From assembly GCF_025660475.1 (NCBI RefSeq), contig NZ_JAOUSF010000002.1:124001-188000 (forward strand): 64,000 bases of DNA. Reading direction: 5' to 3'. Source of the stretch: Perspicuibacillus lycopersici. GTDB taxonomy: Bacteria > Bacillota > Bacilli > Bacillales > Caldibacillaceae. How positions within the stretch are numbered: position 1 is the stretch's first letter; the number at the start of each line of letters is the position of its first letter. The notes below the pieces were generated by a model, which ran no database searches, was not told where the DNA came from, and saw only the letters and a list, made by a program, of their open reading frames with translations. Positions 8,345 through 16,627 of this stretch are shown here, in pieces. The position numbers and the translations under genes are program-made.

Positions 8345-9874
8345 ATGAAATTAAAGCATGTACTTAAAAATTTGCCATTCGAATCGAATCTTCCAAAATA
8401 TCTAGAAAACCTCGAGATTATCGGTATTGCTGATAATTCTATGGAAGTTGCAGACAATTTCTTATTTATCGCAGTAAAAGGGATTCATACAGATGGGCAT
8501 GATTATATTGAAGAAGCAATTGCTAATGGAGCAGCTATCATCATTGGAGAAAAACCAATGTCATATAAAACAAGCATTCCTTACCTACAAGTAGATAACA
8601 GTCGAAAGGCAGTCGGTCAAATTGCAAAAAACTTTTACAACAATCCTGCTGCAAATAAAACAATGGTTGGCATTACCGGTACCAATGGGAAAACTACTAC
8701 TAGTTATTTAATAAAGCATTTACTAGAAAACAGTGGGAAAACGTGTACCCTAATCGGTACAATTGAGAATATTATCAATGGTGAAGTTTTTCATAGCTAT
8801 AATACAACACCAAGTGCACTAGTGCTGCAAAAAATATTGGCGGAAAGTAAGGATGAGGTTGTTATAATGGAGGTATCCTCTCACGGTTTATCACAGCATC
8901 GTGTCGAGGGGATAGAATTTGATTATTGCTTATTCACGAATCTCGATCATGAGCATTTAGATTATCACGAAACAATGGATAATTATTTTCAGACAAAACT
9001 TTTATTATTTGATTATCTAAAAAAGCATGGAAAAGCTATTGTGAATTCGGATAATCCATGGGGAGAAAAACTTGCTAACATTTTAAAAATGCGTCGGATT
9101 CCTGTATATTCCATCGGCAAAGCACCAGCTAATCAGATGCAAATTCGTTCCTTTAATAATTCAACCATTGAATTTTCCGATAATAATGATTTAATTCAAA
9201 TGAAATCCCCTATTGCTGGTGTTCACAATATGTACAATATTTTAATGGCCTACACTTGTGCCACTCTCTTTGGGATTAATAAATCAGCGATTATGTCCTC
9301 ACTCAGTAAATTCCGAGGAGTGAATGGCCGATTTGAAATGTTCAAGCATACTAATGGGGCAACCATTATTGTAGATTACGCACATACACAAGATGCAGTA
9401 TTGCATTGTTTAACAACCGCAAAACAATTTAGTGCCAATCATATTACACATATTTTTGGGTTTCGAGGGGACCGGGATATAAGCAAAAGAAAAGAAATGT
9501 TGACTGTTTCTTCTATTTTAAGTGACCGATATATTTTAACATTTGATGATTTAAACAGTATGTCAGAATCAGCGATGACGCAACAATTAAATCAATTACA
9601 GACAAACTATGGAAATGAAAAAGGGAGAATAATTACCGATCGTACATTAGCCATTCAATGGGCAATGGAAAATAGTCATGCCCAGGATTGGATATTAATT
9701 ACCGGCAAAGGACATGAAAAATATAAACAATTATTTCAGCTCCCAACAGAATCCGATAAAGAGACGGTATTGTATGTGATGGAACAAAATTATCGTAAAC
9801 ATTTTCAAGATGACGATGCACTTCTTTCCCAAGGTACAATGGAAGATGAAGATTTTGAAATATATCCCAATTAA
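8345..9874 (+). CDS. MurE-like UDP-MurNAc-tripeptide ligase paralogue
   Basis: 509 residues from ATG 8345 with GAGGAG 10 bases upstream. The three Mur-ligase domains are present: UDP-binding (1-105), central ATPase with GITGTNGKTTT at 109-119, MEVSSHGL and NLDHEHLDYH, and a C-terminal domain with GVNGRFE and GKGHEKY. The motif that selects the third residue in MurE (DNPR for meso-DAP) is replaced by TFDDLNSMSE near residue 400, with no arginine, and the usual GIxxDSR is GIADNS. It is not in a dcw cluster. It may add a different amino acid or act on a different precursor; this is inference. Confidence 0.75.
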   Translation: MKLKHVLKNLPFESNLPKYLENLEIIGIADNSMEVADNFLFIAVKGIHTDGHDYIEEAIANGAAIIIGEKPMSYKTSIPYLQVDNSRKAVGQIAKNFYNNPAANKTMVGITGTNGKTTTSYLIKHLLENSGKTCTLIGTIENIINGEVFHSYNTTPSALVLQKILAESKDEVVIMEVSSHGLSQHRVEGIEFDYCLFTNLDHEHLDYHETMDNYFQTKLLLFDYLKKHGKAIVNSDNPWGEKLANILKMRRIPVYSIGKAPANQMQIRSFNNSTIEFSDNNDLIQMKSPIAGVHNMYNILMAYTCATLFGINKSAIMSSLSKFRGVNGRFEMFKHTNGATIIVDYAHTQDAVLHCLTTAKQFSANHITHIFGFRGDRDISKRKEMLTVSSILSDRYILTFDDLNSMSESAMTQQLNQLQTNYGNEKGRIITDRTLAIQWAMENSHAQDWILITGKGHEKYKQLFQLPTESDKETVLYVMEQNYRKHFQDDDALLSQGTMEDEDFEIYPN

Positions 9875-9894
9875 ATTCTCGTATTAGCACAAAA

Positions 9895-10120
9895 GAGACT
9901 AGGACAAAACGAAAAAAGATACTTTACTTGATAAAATTGATTTCCGCAATAGGTGGCGCTTTCCGTTAGCCCGGCTAGACCTCACTGCATTCCTCCGGGG
10001 TCTTTTAGCACGGGCTATTCCCGCAGGAGTTGCTTCTTCACTCCAATCAACTTTCAAAAGTATTCAATTCTTATTTTGGTATAAGAAACCTTTTCAAAAA
10101 ATTACTTATGTCCCATCCTC
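9895..10120. repeat. Dispersed TGGGACA-ended repeat, copy 1
   Basis: Ends GAGACTAGGACAAAACG and TTATGTCCCATCCTC are imperfect inverted repeats. The interior holds a G/C-rich island with CGCTTTCCG...CCTCCGGGGTC...TTCCCGCAGGAGT. Copies 2 (28954-29205) and 3 (48960-49193) share the ends and the island pattern. The right end overlaps the last codons of the flavin reductase gene. Confidence 0.75.
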
Positions 10121-10618
10121 ACTTCCTTTATAAAATTCTTTCGGAATTGGTCCAAATATTCTTCTATGATAAAGAAGTGGTTCCTTATCAAAATTTTGAA
10201 TAGAAAGCACCTCTCCGATAATAATCGTATGGTCTCCCGCTTCAATTGTTCGATACGTTCTACATTGTAGGACACTAGCTGTTCCTGTCAGAATCGGCAA
10301 TGGAATATTGGAAAACTCCCATGTACAATGTTTAAAACGGTCAATGCCCTTTGTCGCAAATAATATACAAATATCCCGTTGGTCCTCTGCCAATATATGA
10401 ATGGCAAAATGCCCTGTTTTCATAAATTCTGGATAGGAAGACACTGATTTATCAATTGACCAAAGAATCAATAATGGATCTATTGACACCGATGCAATAG
10501 AATTTACGGTTAATCCAAGAGGAATTCCCGTTTCCGTTACAGTAGTCACAATCGTAACTCCCGTCGGATAATTCCCCATCACTTCCTTAAACAGGAACTC
10601 CTTTTTCTCATTATTCAA
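10106..10618 (-). CDS. Flavin reductase (FMN-binding split-barrel) family protein
   Basis: 170 residues if started at TTG 10618, which follows an AGGTGG site by about 12 bases; a TTG at 10657 would add 13 residues. The sequence FKEVMGNYPTGVTIVTTVTETGIPLGLTVNSIASVSIDPLLILWSIDKSVSSYPEF is the N-terminal FMN-binding part of HpaC/DIM6-type flavin reductases, and TIEAGDHTIIIGEVLSI is the conserved GDHxxxxGEV motif. It probably supplies reduced FMN or binds FMN; its partner is unknown. The last residues (EDGT) and stop codon are encoded by the end of a dispersed repeat. Confidence 0.8.
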   Translation of the reverse strand: MNNEKKEFLFKEVMGNYPTGVTIVTTVTETGIPLGLTVNSIASVSIDPLLILWSIDKSVSSYPEFMKTGHFAIHILAEDQRDICILFATKGIDRFKHCTWEFSNIPLPILTGTASVLQCRTYRTIEAGDHTIIIGEVLSIQNFDKEPLLYHRRIFGPIPKEFYKGSEDGT

Positions 10619-10785
10619 CTGAATAACCGCCCACCTTCCATTGTTTTTAACTTTCAAAGGAAATTATTTAAACTAAACCGATTGGAACATTATATTCTTT
10701 TTTTAAATAATTCATGATTACTAAATTTCCTCGGAAAAATAGAAAAAGAATTGTGCAAGCTGATAATAAATTTCTTTTTATATAC

Positions 10786-10802
10786 ATACCCTAGTACGGT
10801 AT
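10786..10802. promoter_or_regulatory. Candidate CsoR-type copper operator
   Basis: ATACCCTAGTACGGTAT is an ATACC-N7-GGTAT dyad resembling CsoR binding sites (ATACCC...GGGTAT). It lies 37 bases before the start of the YdhK/CopL-like lipoprotein gene, in the expected promoter region. Confidence 0.5.
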
Positions 10803-10838
10803 ATTATTTTATTGAAACCTTTTAAGGGAGAGGTGTCT

Positions 10839-11381
10839 ATGAGGAAGAAATTCTATTTCATTATTTTCGGACTACTAGCTATTTTCTTATTGTCTGCATG
10901 TACGGACGATGCAAGTCCAACAGATACAAATAATCATGAACATATGCATCATTCGAGTTCAGGTGAAGTGCCAGAGGGATTAAAAAAGGAGGAAAATCCA
11001 ACTTATCCTGTTGGAACGAAGGCTATTATCCAAGCTAATCATATGGAGGGAATGAAAGGTGCCGTTTCTATAATCGTTGGCGCCTATCGGACAACGGTCT
11101 ATACCGTATCCTATACTCCAACAACCGGTGGAGAAAAAGTAAAAAATCATAAATGGGTCATTCATGAAGAAATCAAAGACACAAGAGAAAAACCTTATCA
11201 TACTGGTGAAGTAGTTATTCTTGAAGCAGATCATATGGAAGGAATGAAAAATGCAACTGCTACTATTGAATCTGCAGAACAAACAACCGTATACATGGTT
11301 GATTTCCCACTAACTACCTCTGGAGACGAAGTGAAAAATCATAAATGGGTGACGGAAAACGAGCTTTCACCATTACATTAA
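10839..11381 (+). CDS. YdhK/CopL-like lipoprotein, two DUF1541 repeats
   Basis: 180 residues from ATG 10839 with GGGAGAGG upstream. A lipoprotein signal peptide ends LLSACTDD (lipid-modified Cys near 21). A His-rich linker (NNHEHMHHSS) is followed by two copies of a unit of about 62 residues: ANHMEGMKGA...TVYTVSYTPTTGGEKVKNHKWVIHEE and ADHMEGMKNA...TVYMVDFPLTTSGDEVKNHKWVTENE. This is the DUF1541 family; the staphylococcal member CopL binds copper outside the membrane. The candidate CsoR operator upstream fits a copper role, which remains inferred. Confidence 0.85.
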   Translation: MRKKFYFIIFGLLAIFLLSACTDDASPTDTNNHEHMHHSSSGEVPEGLKKEENPTYPVGTKAIIQANHMEGMKGAVSIIVGAYRTTVYTVSYTPTTGGEKVKNHKWVIHEEIKDTREKPYHTGEVVILEADHMEGMKNATATIESAEQTTVYMVDFPLTTSGDEVKNHKWVTENELSPLH

Positions 11382-11391
11382 TAGTAAATAA

Positions 11392-11440
11392 AAAAATATC
11401 CCACGATTTCTGCAAATAGCCTATCGGTGGGATATATTTT
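11392..11440. terminator. Bidirectional terminator between convergent genes
   Basis: ATATCCCAC and GTGGGATAT form the stem with A-rich flank on one side and T-rich on the other; it separates the lipoprotein gene (+) and the amino-acid ABC operon (-). Confidence 0.7.
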
Positions 11441-11455
11441 TTGTTCCATCGTTTC

Positions 11456-12199
11456 TTAATTAACACGTTGCAAAAATAATTTTGTCCGTTCATTTTTCGG
11501 ATGATCAAATAATTCGTTAGGTTTCCCAGTTTCTAGTATTTCTCCTTTGTCCATAAACACAACCTTATTGGCAACCTCTTTCGCAAACCCCATTTCATGT
11601 GTGACCACAATCATCGTCATTTGCTCCTCTGCTAAATCCTTCATTACTTGAAGAACTTCTCCGGTTAATTCCGGATCTAGTGCGGAAGTTGGCTCATCAA
11701 AAAGTAATATTTCTGGTTCCATCATTAGCGCTCTCGCAATCGCCACTCGCTGTTTTTGCCCACCAGATAATTTAGCAGGATAGGCGGATGCACGATTTTC
11801 CAGCCCTACTTTTGCTAAAAGCTCCCTGCTTCGCTTTTCCAAGACCATAGATAATTCCTTCTTCACCATTTTCGGAGCAATTTCCAAATTTTCCTTCACA
11901 GTTAAATGAGGAAATAAATTAAAATGCTGAAAAACCATGCCCATTTTTGCCGTTATTTTCTTTATTTCAGGAGGCTTTGCATAAATTCCTTCATTTACTA
12001 AATAGTCACCAGCAATCGAAATACTTCCGCCATCGATGTTTTCTAAATGGACAAGGCTTCGAAGTAATGTGCTTTTTCCAGACCCAGAAGGTCCGATCAT
12101 CGCAACTACATCATTTTTATTAACCCCAAAACTAATTTGTTTTAATACGTCGATATCTCCATAAGCTTTTTTAAGCTTAGCAACCTCGATTAATGACAC
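11456..12199 (-). CDS. Polar amino-acid ABC transporter ATP-binding protein
   Basis: 247 residues from GTG 12199, chosen because AGAAAGAGTG lies a few bases upstream; a GTG at 12208 adds three residues. Walker [10 protein letters not shown] near 35, Q-loop [13 protein letters not shown] near 85, signature [15 protein letters not shown] near 137, Walker [16 protein letters not shown] near 160 and switch VTHEMGFA near 195. The sequence belongs to the GlnQ/HisP/TcyC group. It is the last gene of an operon with a permease and a binding lipoprotein. Confidence 0.9.
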   Translation of the reverse strand: MSLIEVAKLKKAYGDIDVLKQISFGVNKNDVVAMIGPSGSGKSTLLRSLVHLENIDGGSISIAGDYLVNEGIYAKPPEIKKITAKMGMVFQHFNLFPHLTVKENLEIAPKMVKKELSMVLEKRSRELLAKVGLENRASAYPAKLSGGQKQRVAIARALMMEPEILLFDEPTSALDPELTGEVLQVMKDLAEEQMTMIVVTHEMGFAKEVANKVVFMDKGEILETGKPNELFDHPKNERTKLFLQRVN

Positions 12200-12214
12200 T
12201 CCAATCACTCTTTC

Positions 12215-12874
12215 TTATTCAAATTTCATTCGTTTTTCTAGTTTTTTCAGTACTATTGTTAAAATGAATGTAATGATTAAATAAATGAGACCTGCAAAGA
12301 AATAAGGTACGATGCTGAAGTCACGATTTACCGCTGTTTGTGCAAAATGCAATAATTCCGGGACGGCAACAGCATATAGCAGAGACGTATCCTTTACTAA
12401 TGTAATCGACTCATTCGATACCGCAGGAAGTGCGACACGGAACATTTGCGGAAGAATAATGCGTGAAAATGATTGCCACTTATTCATTCCAAGTACTTGT
12501 GCTGCTTCATATTGTCCCTTATCAATCGCTAAAAGTCCACCGCGGAAAATTTCAGCAAAATAAGCAGCATAATTTAAAACAAATCCGATGCATGCAGCCA
12601 TAAAACGTGGAAGCACTAAAAATTCTCCAATGCCCGGTAGCATTGGCAGTCCAAAACAAATGACTAATAATTGTAGTAATAGTGGCGTCCCTCTTACGAC
12701 AAATATATAGGCTTGTGCAATCCAAGCTAGTGGCTTAATACTGCTTCTTACCGCTAATGTTAAAAGAAAACCTAATGGTATGGAAAAAACAATGACAATG
12801 AAAAATAACAGTATTGTCACTTGTGCTCCTTCCAACATCGGTCGAAGTATTGTATTCATATAGTCAATTGACAT
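12215..12874 (-). CDS. Polar amino-acid ABC transporter permease (HisM/GlnP type)
   Basis: 219 residues, about five membrane segments. The EAA-type loop reads GQYEAAQVLGMNKWQSFSRIILPQMFRVALPAVSNESITLVKDTSLL, and an early VVRGTPLLLQLLVI is typical of HEQRo-family permeases. As only one permease gene is present it would function as a homodimer. It lies 15 bases upstream of the ATPase gene and about 160 bases downstream of the binding-protein gene. Confidence 0.9.
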   Translation of the reverse strand: MSIDYMNTILRPMLEGAQVTILLFFIVIVFSIPLGFLLTLAVRSSIKPLAWIAQAYIFVVRGTPLLLQLLVICFGLPMLPGIGEFLVLPRFMAACIGFVLNYAAYFAEIFRGGLLAIDKGQYEAAQVLGMNKWQSFSRIILPQMFRVALPAVSNESITLVKDTSLLYAVAVPELLHFAQTAVNRDFSIVPYFFAGLIYLIITFILTIVLKKLEKRMKFE

Positions 12875-12946
12875 ATATTAAGTTCCTCCCAAACAAATCT
12901 AAATGAACTTTCGTAGCATTCTAATTATTCCTTGAAAACAACATAA

Positions 12947-12992
12947 GAGGATGACTCAATTGGGTTTGACCCGTTAGCTTTGAGACATCCTC
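12947..12992 (-). other. Intercistronic hairpin between binding protein and permease genes
   Basis: GAGGATG-t-CTCA and TGAG-t-CATCCTC form a long stem on the minus strand without a clean T run. Such structures often adjust the higher level of the binding-protein mRNA relative to the membrane subunits; here that role is inferred. Confidence 0.5.
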
Positions 12993-13033
12993 AGGTTCTA
13001 CTTTTTATTTCTTACTAGTATCGCCATTATTGT

Positions 13034-13798
13034 TTAATTTAGTACTTTATCGGTTCCGAACCATTTTTCTGAAATATCGGCAGCTGTTCCGTCCTCTACC
13101 ATTTCATCCATTGCTTTTTGCACCTTTTCTAATAATGCTTCATTCTTTTTGCTAACACCAACTGCATACTCCTCAGGCGCTAATGATTCATCCACTACTT
13201 GGTAGGTGCCTTTTTCTTGCGCCATATAATAGTCGATAACTACTTCATCAATTACAACTGCATCAACACGTCCATTTTTTAAATCGGTTAATGCTAATAC
13301 ATTATCCTTGTACTCTGTAATTTCAACCTCAGAACTAATTGGATTACTATTTAATGCATCACTTGCAGAGGAAAGTCCCTGTAGTCCAACTTTTTTTCCA
13401 GCTAAATCGGATAGATTTGTAATATTCGAGTCTGCTAATGTAACAATTACTTGTGCATTTGCTAAATATGGCTTAGTAAATAGTACCTTTTCTTTTCTTT
13501 CATCTGTAATGGTATAGCCGTTCCAAATAAGATCAATACGGCCACTATTTAATTCAGTTTCCTTTGTTGACCAATCAATTGGTTGAAACTCGACCTCTAC
13601 TCCCATTTTTTCTGCAGCAGCTTTCGCAAGGTCGATATCAAATCCAACAATTTCATTGCTTTCATCGCGGAATCCCATTGGTGCAAATGTATCATCAATT
13701 CCAATGACAATCTTATCTTCCGCTTGTCCAGAATTAGAGCATGCTGCTAAGAACGATAGCATAAGTACAAATAAAATCATTGCTGTTAAACGTTTCAT
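13034..13798 (-). CDS. Amino-acid ABC transporter substrate-binding lipoprotein
   Basis: 254 residues from ATG 13798, with AGGTGG nine bases upstream. The lipoprotein signal peptide ends FLAACSNS. The mature part is a SBP_bac_3 domain: IVGIDDTFAPMGFRDESNEIVGFDIDLAKAAAEKMG, then WNGYTITDERKEKVLFTKPY and a C-terminal DGTAADISEKWFG. This family binds polar amino acids such as glutamine, cystine or arginine; the exact ligand cannot be read from sequence. It is first in the operon with 12215 and 11456. Confidence 0.9.
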   Translation of the reverse strand: MKRLTAMILFVLMLSFLAACSNSGQAEDKIVIGIDDTFAPMGFRDESNEIVGFDIDLAKAAAEKMGVEVEFQPIDWSTKETELNSGRIDLIWNGYTITDERKEKVLFTKPYLANAQVIVTLADSNITNLSDLAGKKVGLQGLSSASDALNSNPISSEVEITEYKDNVLALTDLKNGRVDAVVIDEVVIDYYMAQEKGTYQVVDESLAPEEYAVGVSKKNEALLEKVQKAMDEMVEDGTAADISEKWFGTDKVLN

Positions 13799-14192
13799 GT
13801 AGAATTCCACCTATCTAATTATATTATTTTTGTTTTTTTGTTTTTTTGGCTTGTCGCTTTAGTTTGCTAATGAATTAAATTGTTAAATTAGTAAACTTAT
13901 AGTAGCATGATTTCATTATTGTGTCAATTGTGTTTTTTAATTTATTATCACGTTATCACAGTAAAGTGTTTTTTGGTGTAGTTGGTTTTTGGAGTTTATA
14001 AACGTACACAAGCATGTTCTAGAGGCGTAATAATTTTTTGGATGGTCGATATTGGGAATTTTCATTTGTTATGTAAGATTGCTAGACTTCGGTGTAATCA
14101 TCTTTGGCAGATGGATATTGCTTAGCATTATTGTTAGTATTTCGGATAGTATTCCTTTTCAAGCGAATTTTGGGGATTTTTTTGGGGGTTAC
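13799..14192. other. A/T-rich intergenic region, no gene supported
   Basis: Upstream region of the binding-protein gene. It contains A/T runs and, near 14150, a fragment (TATTCCTTTTCAAGCG) that looks like a decayed, out-of-phase copy of the adjacent 52-bp repeat. Open frames here lack ribosome sites. Confidence 0.5.
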
Positions 14193-15024
14193 TTTCCTTT
14201 TGATTCTAGCCTTCTAACGGATTTCGGCACTGTTTTGGGCTTACTTTCCTTTTGATAATACCTCTCTAACCGATATGGGCTTTGTTTTGGGCTTACTTTC
14301 CTTTTGATTCAATCTATCTAACGGATTTTTGAACCTGTTTTGGCTCACTTTCCTCTTGATAATACCTCTCTAACGGATTTTTCAGCCTATTTGGGCTCAC
14401 TTTTCTTTTGATTCAATCTCTCTAACGGATTTTTGAACCTGTTTTGGCTCACTTTCCTCTTGATAATACCCCTCTATCGGATTTTTCAGCCTATTTGGGC
14501 TCACTTTCCTTTTAATAAGACCTCTCTAACGGATTTCTGCTTTGTTTTGGGCTCACTTTCCTTTTAATAAGACCTCTCTAACGGATTTCTGCTTTGTTTT
14601 GGGCTCACTTTCCTTTTGATTCAATCTCTCTAACAGATTTTTGAACCTGTTTTGGCTCACTTTCCTCTTGATAATACCTCTCTATCGGATTTTTCAGCCT
14701 ATTTGGTTTCACTTTCCTTTTGATTCAATCTCTCTAACGGATTTTTGAACCTGTTTTGGCTCACTTTCCTCTTGATAATACCCCTCTATCGGATTTTTCA
14801 GCCTATTTGGTTTCACTTTCCTTTTGATAATACCTCTCTAACCGATTTGGGCTTTATTTTTGGCTCACTTTCCTCTTGATAAAATCTCTCTAACGCATTT
14901 TTCAGCCTGTTTTAGCTCACTTTCCTTTTCATAAAACCTCTCTATCGGATTTTTGAACCTGTTTTGGCTCACTTTCCTTTTCATACAATCTCTCCTAATC
15001 TCGGATTCATGCCCTATGAAAAGC
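14193..15024. repeat. 52-bp tandem repeat array 1 (16 units)
   Basis: The start motif TTTCC(T/C)(T/C)TTGAT recurs at 14193, 14245, 14297 and every 52 bases to 14973, with no insertion or deletion. A typical unit continues ...CTCTCTAACGGATTTTT, then ...CCTxTTTxGGCTCAC. Two unit types alternate: A (GATTCAATCTCTCTAACGG, TTGAACCTGTTTTGG) and B (CTTGATAATACC, TTCAGCCTATTTGG), giving 104-bp dimers at units 3-4, 5-6, 9-10 and 11-12. Because 52 is not a multiple of 3, no reading frame repeats. The last unit is degenerate in its second half. Function unknown. Confidence 0.95.
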
Positions 15025-15064
15025 ATGAATCCTCTGTCTCCCATCCAATCCATAAAAGCTAAAA

Positions 15065-15235
15065 TTATATAATCGGATAATAATGTTCATATACTGGGTT
15101 TGTGTAAAATGGTGGTCTTGGTCCTATCTTTGGCACAAATAGTAAATTTTTGTTTTCATCATAAAGCATTTGCTCTTTTTCATTCGAATGATTGATTAAT
15201 AATAATTTTACTTCTGGGCTGTAGTAGTATTGCAT
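15065..15235 (-). CDS. Small hypothetical protein (56 aa)
   Basis: ATG 15235 follows TAGGAGGAATTGGA, a strong ribosome site. The 56-residue product starts MQYYYSPEVKLLLINHSNEK and ends PPFYTNPVYEHYYPII; it is rich in Tyr and Pro and has no membrane helix or signal. I do not recognise a family. It sits between the 52-bp repeat array and the SDR gene. The Tyr-rich ends resemble small spore-coat-like proteins only in composition. Confidence 0.55.
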   Translation of the reverse strand: MQYYYSPEVKLLLINHSNEKEQMLYDENKNLLFVPKIGPRPPFYTNPVYEHYYPII

Positions 15236-15392
15236 TCCAATTCCTCCTAAATGTTCTTTCCTCTTTTTATCGTATTCATTTCCTTGATAAGCGGAGCTTG
15301 TTCTTTTTTATCCCGTTATATCCAAGCACGATAGTTGCCTAACTGACATAATGTATGTAGCAAACGTACTGATATAGGAGGTTTCTATAGAA

Positions 15393-16301
15393 ATGTCAAA
15401 TCATAATGACAACTATCCAATGTATCCTAATTACGGAAAAATTACTCAGTTTGAAGAGGTTGCAATTACGGTTCCAGAGCAAAGACAATATCGCCAGCCT
15501 GGCGTCGAGGGGATAATGGTACCTAGACCAATTATTGAAAATCCAAATTATATAGGAAGTGGGAAGCTAAAAGGAAAAGTAGCATTGATTACTGGTGGGG
15601 ACAGTGGTATGGGAGCTGCTGCGGCCATTGCATTTGCTAAAGAAGGGGCAGATGTTGCAATTTCTTATTTTGACGAGCACGAGGATGCAAATCGAACAAA
15701 AAAACGTATTGAAGAATTAGGTCAACGCTGTTTACTATTACCTGGTGATCTTCGAGAAAAACAACATTGCAGTGAAATTGTCGATAAAACAATCGACGCA
15801 TTTGGAACACTTCATATATTATGTAATCACGTCGGTATCCAATTCCAGCAGTTAAGCTTACTCGACATTACGGATGAACAGTTTGATGATACGTTTAAGG
15901 TGAATATCTACTCTCATTTCTATACTACGAGAAGAGCATTAAAATACTTAAAAGCAGGTAGTTCAATCATTAATACTACTTCTGTTGTTGCCTTTGAAGG
16001 AAATGATCAATTGATTGATTATACCGCCACTAAAGCAGCAAACCTTGGATTCACACGTGCACTCGCAAGAAATTTAGTAAAAAAAGGAATTCGAGTAAAT
16101 GCCATTGCTCCTGGTAAAATATGGACGCCACTAATCCCTTCTAGTTTTTCTGCTGATCAAGTCACCATTGCGGGAAATCCAATGGATCGCCAAGGACAGC
16201 CATTCGAGGTTGCCCCTGCATTCGTCTATTTAGCTTCTGATGATTCGCGTTTTGTTACAGGACAAACGATTCATGTTAATGGCGGGCAAGTGTTTGCATA
16301 A
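15393..16301 (+). CDS. Short-chain dehydrogenase/reductase (YhxC/YdaD type)
   Basis: 302 residues from ATG 15393, with AGGAGG upstream. An N-terminal extension of about 50 residues (PMYPNYGKI...[13 protein letters not shown]) precedes the Rossmann domain, as in the general-stress SDRs YdaD and YhxC. The cofactor motif TGGDSGMG is near 68, NHVG replaces NNAG near 148, and the active site is Ser plus YTATK near 210. The sequence ends [15 protein letters not shown](P)-dependent oxidoreductase; substrate unknown. It is a single gene. Confidence 0.88.
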   Translation: MSNHNDNYPMYPNYGKITQFEEVAITVPEQRQYRQPGVEGIMVPRPIIENPNYIGSGKLKGKVALITGGDSGMGAAAAIAFAKEGADVAISYFDEHEDANRTKKRIEELGQRCLLLPGDLREKQHCSEIVDKTIDAFGTLHILCNHVGIQFQQLSLLDITDEQFDDTFKVNIYSHFYTTRRALKYLKAGSSIINTTSVVAFEGNDQLIDYTATKAANLGFTRALARNLVKKGIRVNAIAPGKIWTPLIPSSFSADQVTIAGNPMDRQGQPFEVAPAFVYLASDDSRFVTGQTIHVNGGQVFA

Positions 16302-16441
16302 CCGTCCAATAATATTGTACCTAGTCTAAAAATACCTGCTGTTGTTTCACTTTCCGCCATTGTACGGTTCTATTCATGTCCAAATGGCGAATTAAGGAAA
16401 GAAAATTCATGAAAAATAATTTTATACAATGATAGTTCCCT

Positions 16442-16470
16442 GCTGGCGAGAAATCACCAGCTTTTTTTAT
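16442..16470 (+). terminator. Candidate terminator downstream of the SDR gene
   Basis: GCTGG-cgagaaatca-CCAGC followed by seven Ts. It lies 140 bases past the SDR stop codon and upstream of the LysR regulator gene. Confidence 0.55.
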
Positions 16471-16627
16471 TTTCTCCCTTTTCTCCTTTCCTTTTGTAAA
16501 AATTACTACATCAAGCTTCTTCACTATTTTTTCATACCAAGGAGTACATGCTATACTAACAGAGAGATTACTAAACCTGCTAGTAGCTATCTATCTTATA
16601 TCATTTTCACCACTGGAGGTTTATTCA

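Noticed and set aside
14193..15024. CRISPR array
   Set aside because: The 52-bp units are degenerate over their full length with no alternation of identical repeats and unique spacers, and no cas genes are present.
14865..15053. Open reading frames inside the repeat arrays (also 14052-14255)
   Set aside because: The 52-bp period shifts the frame in every unit, there is no ribosome site and the peptides resemble no family.
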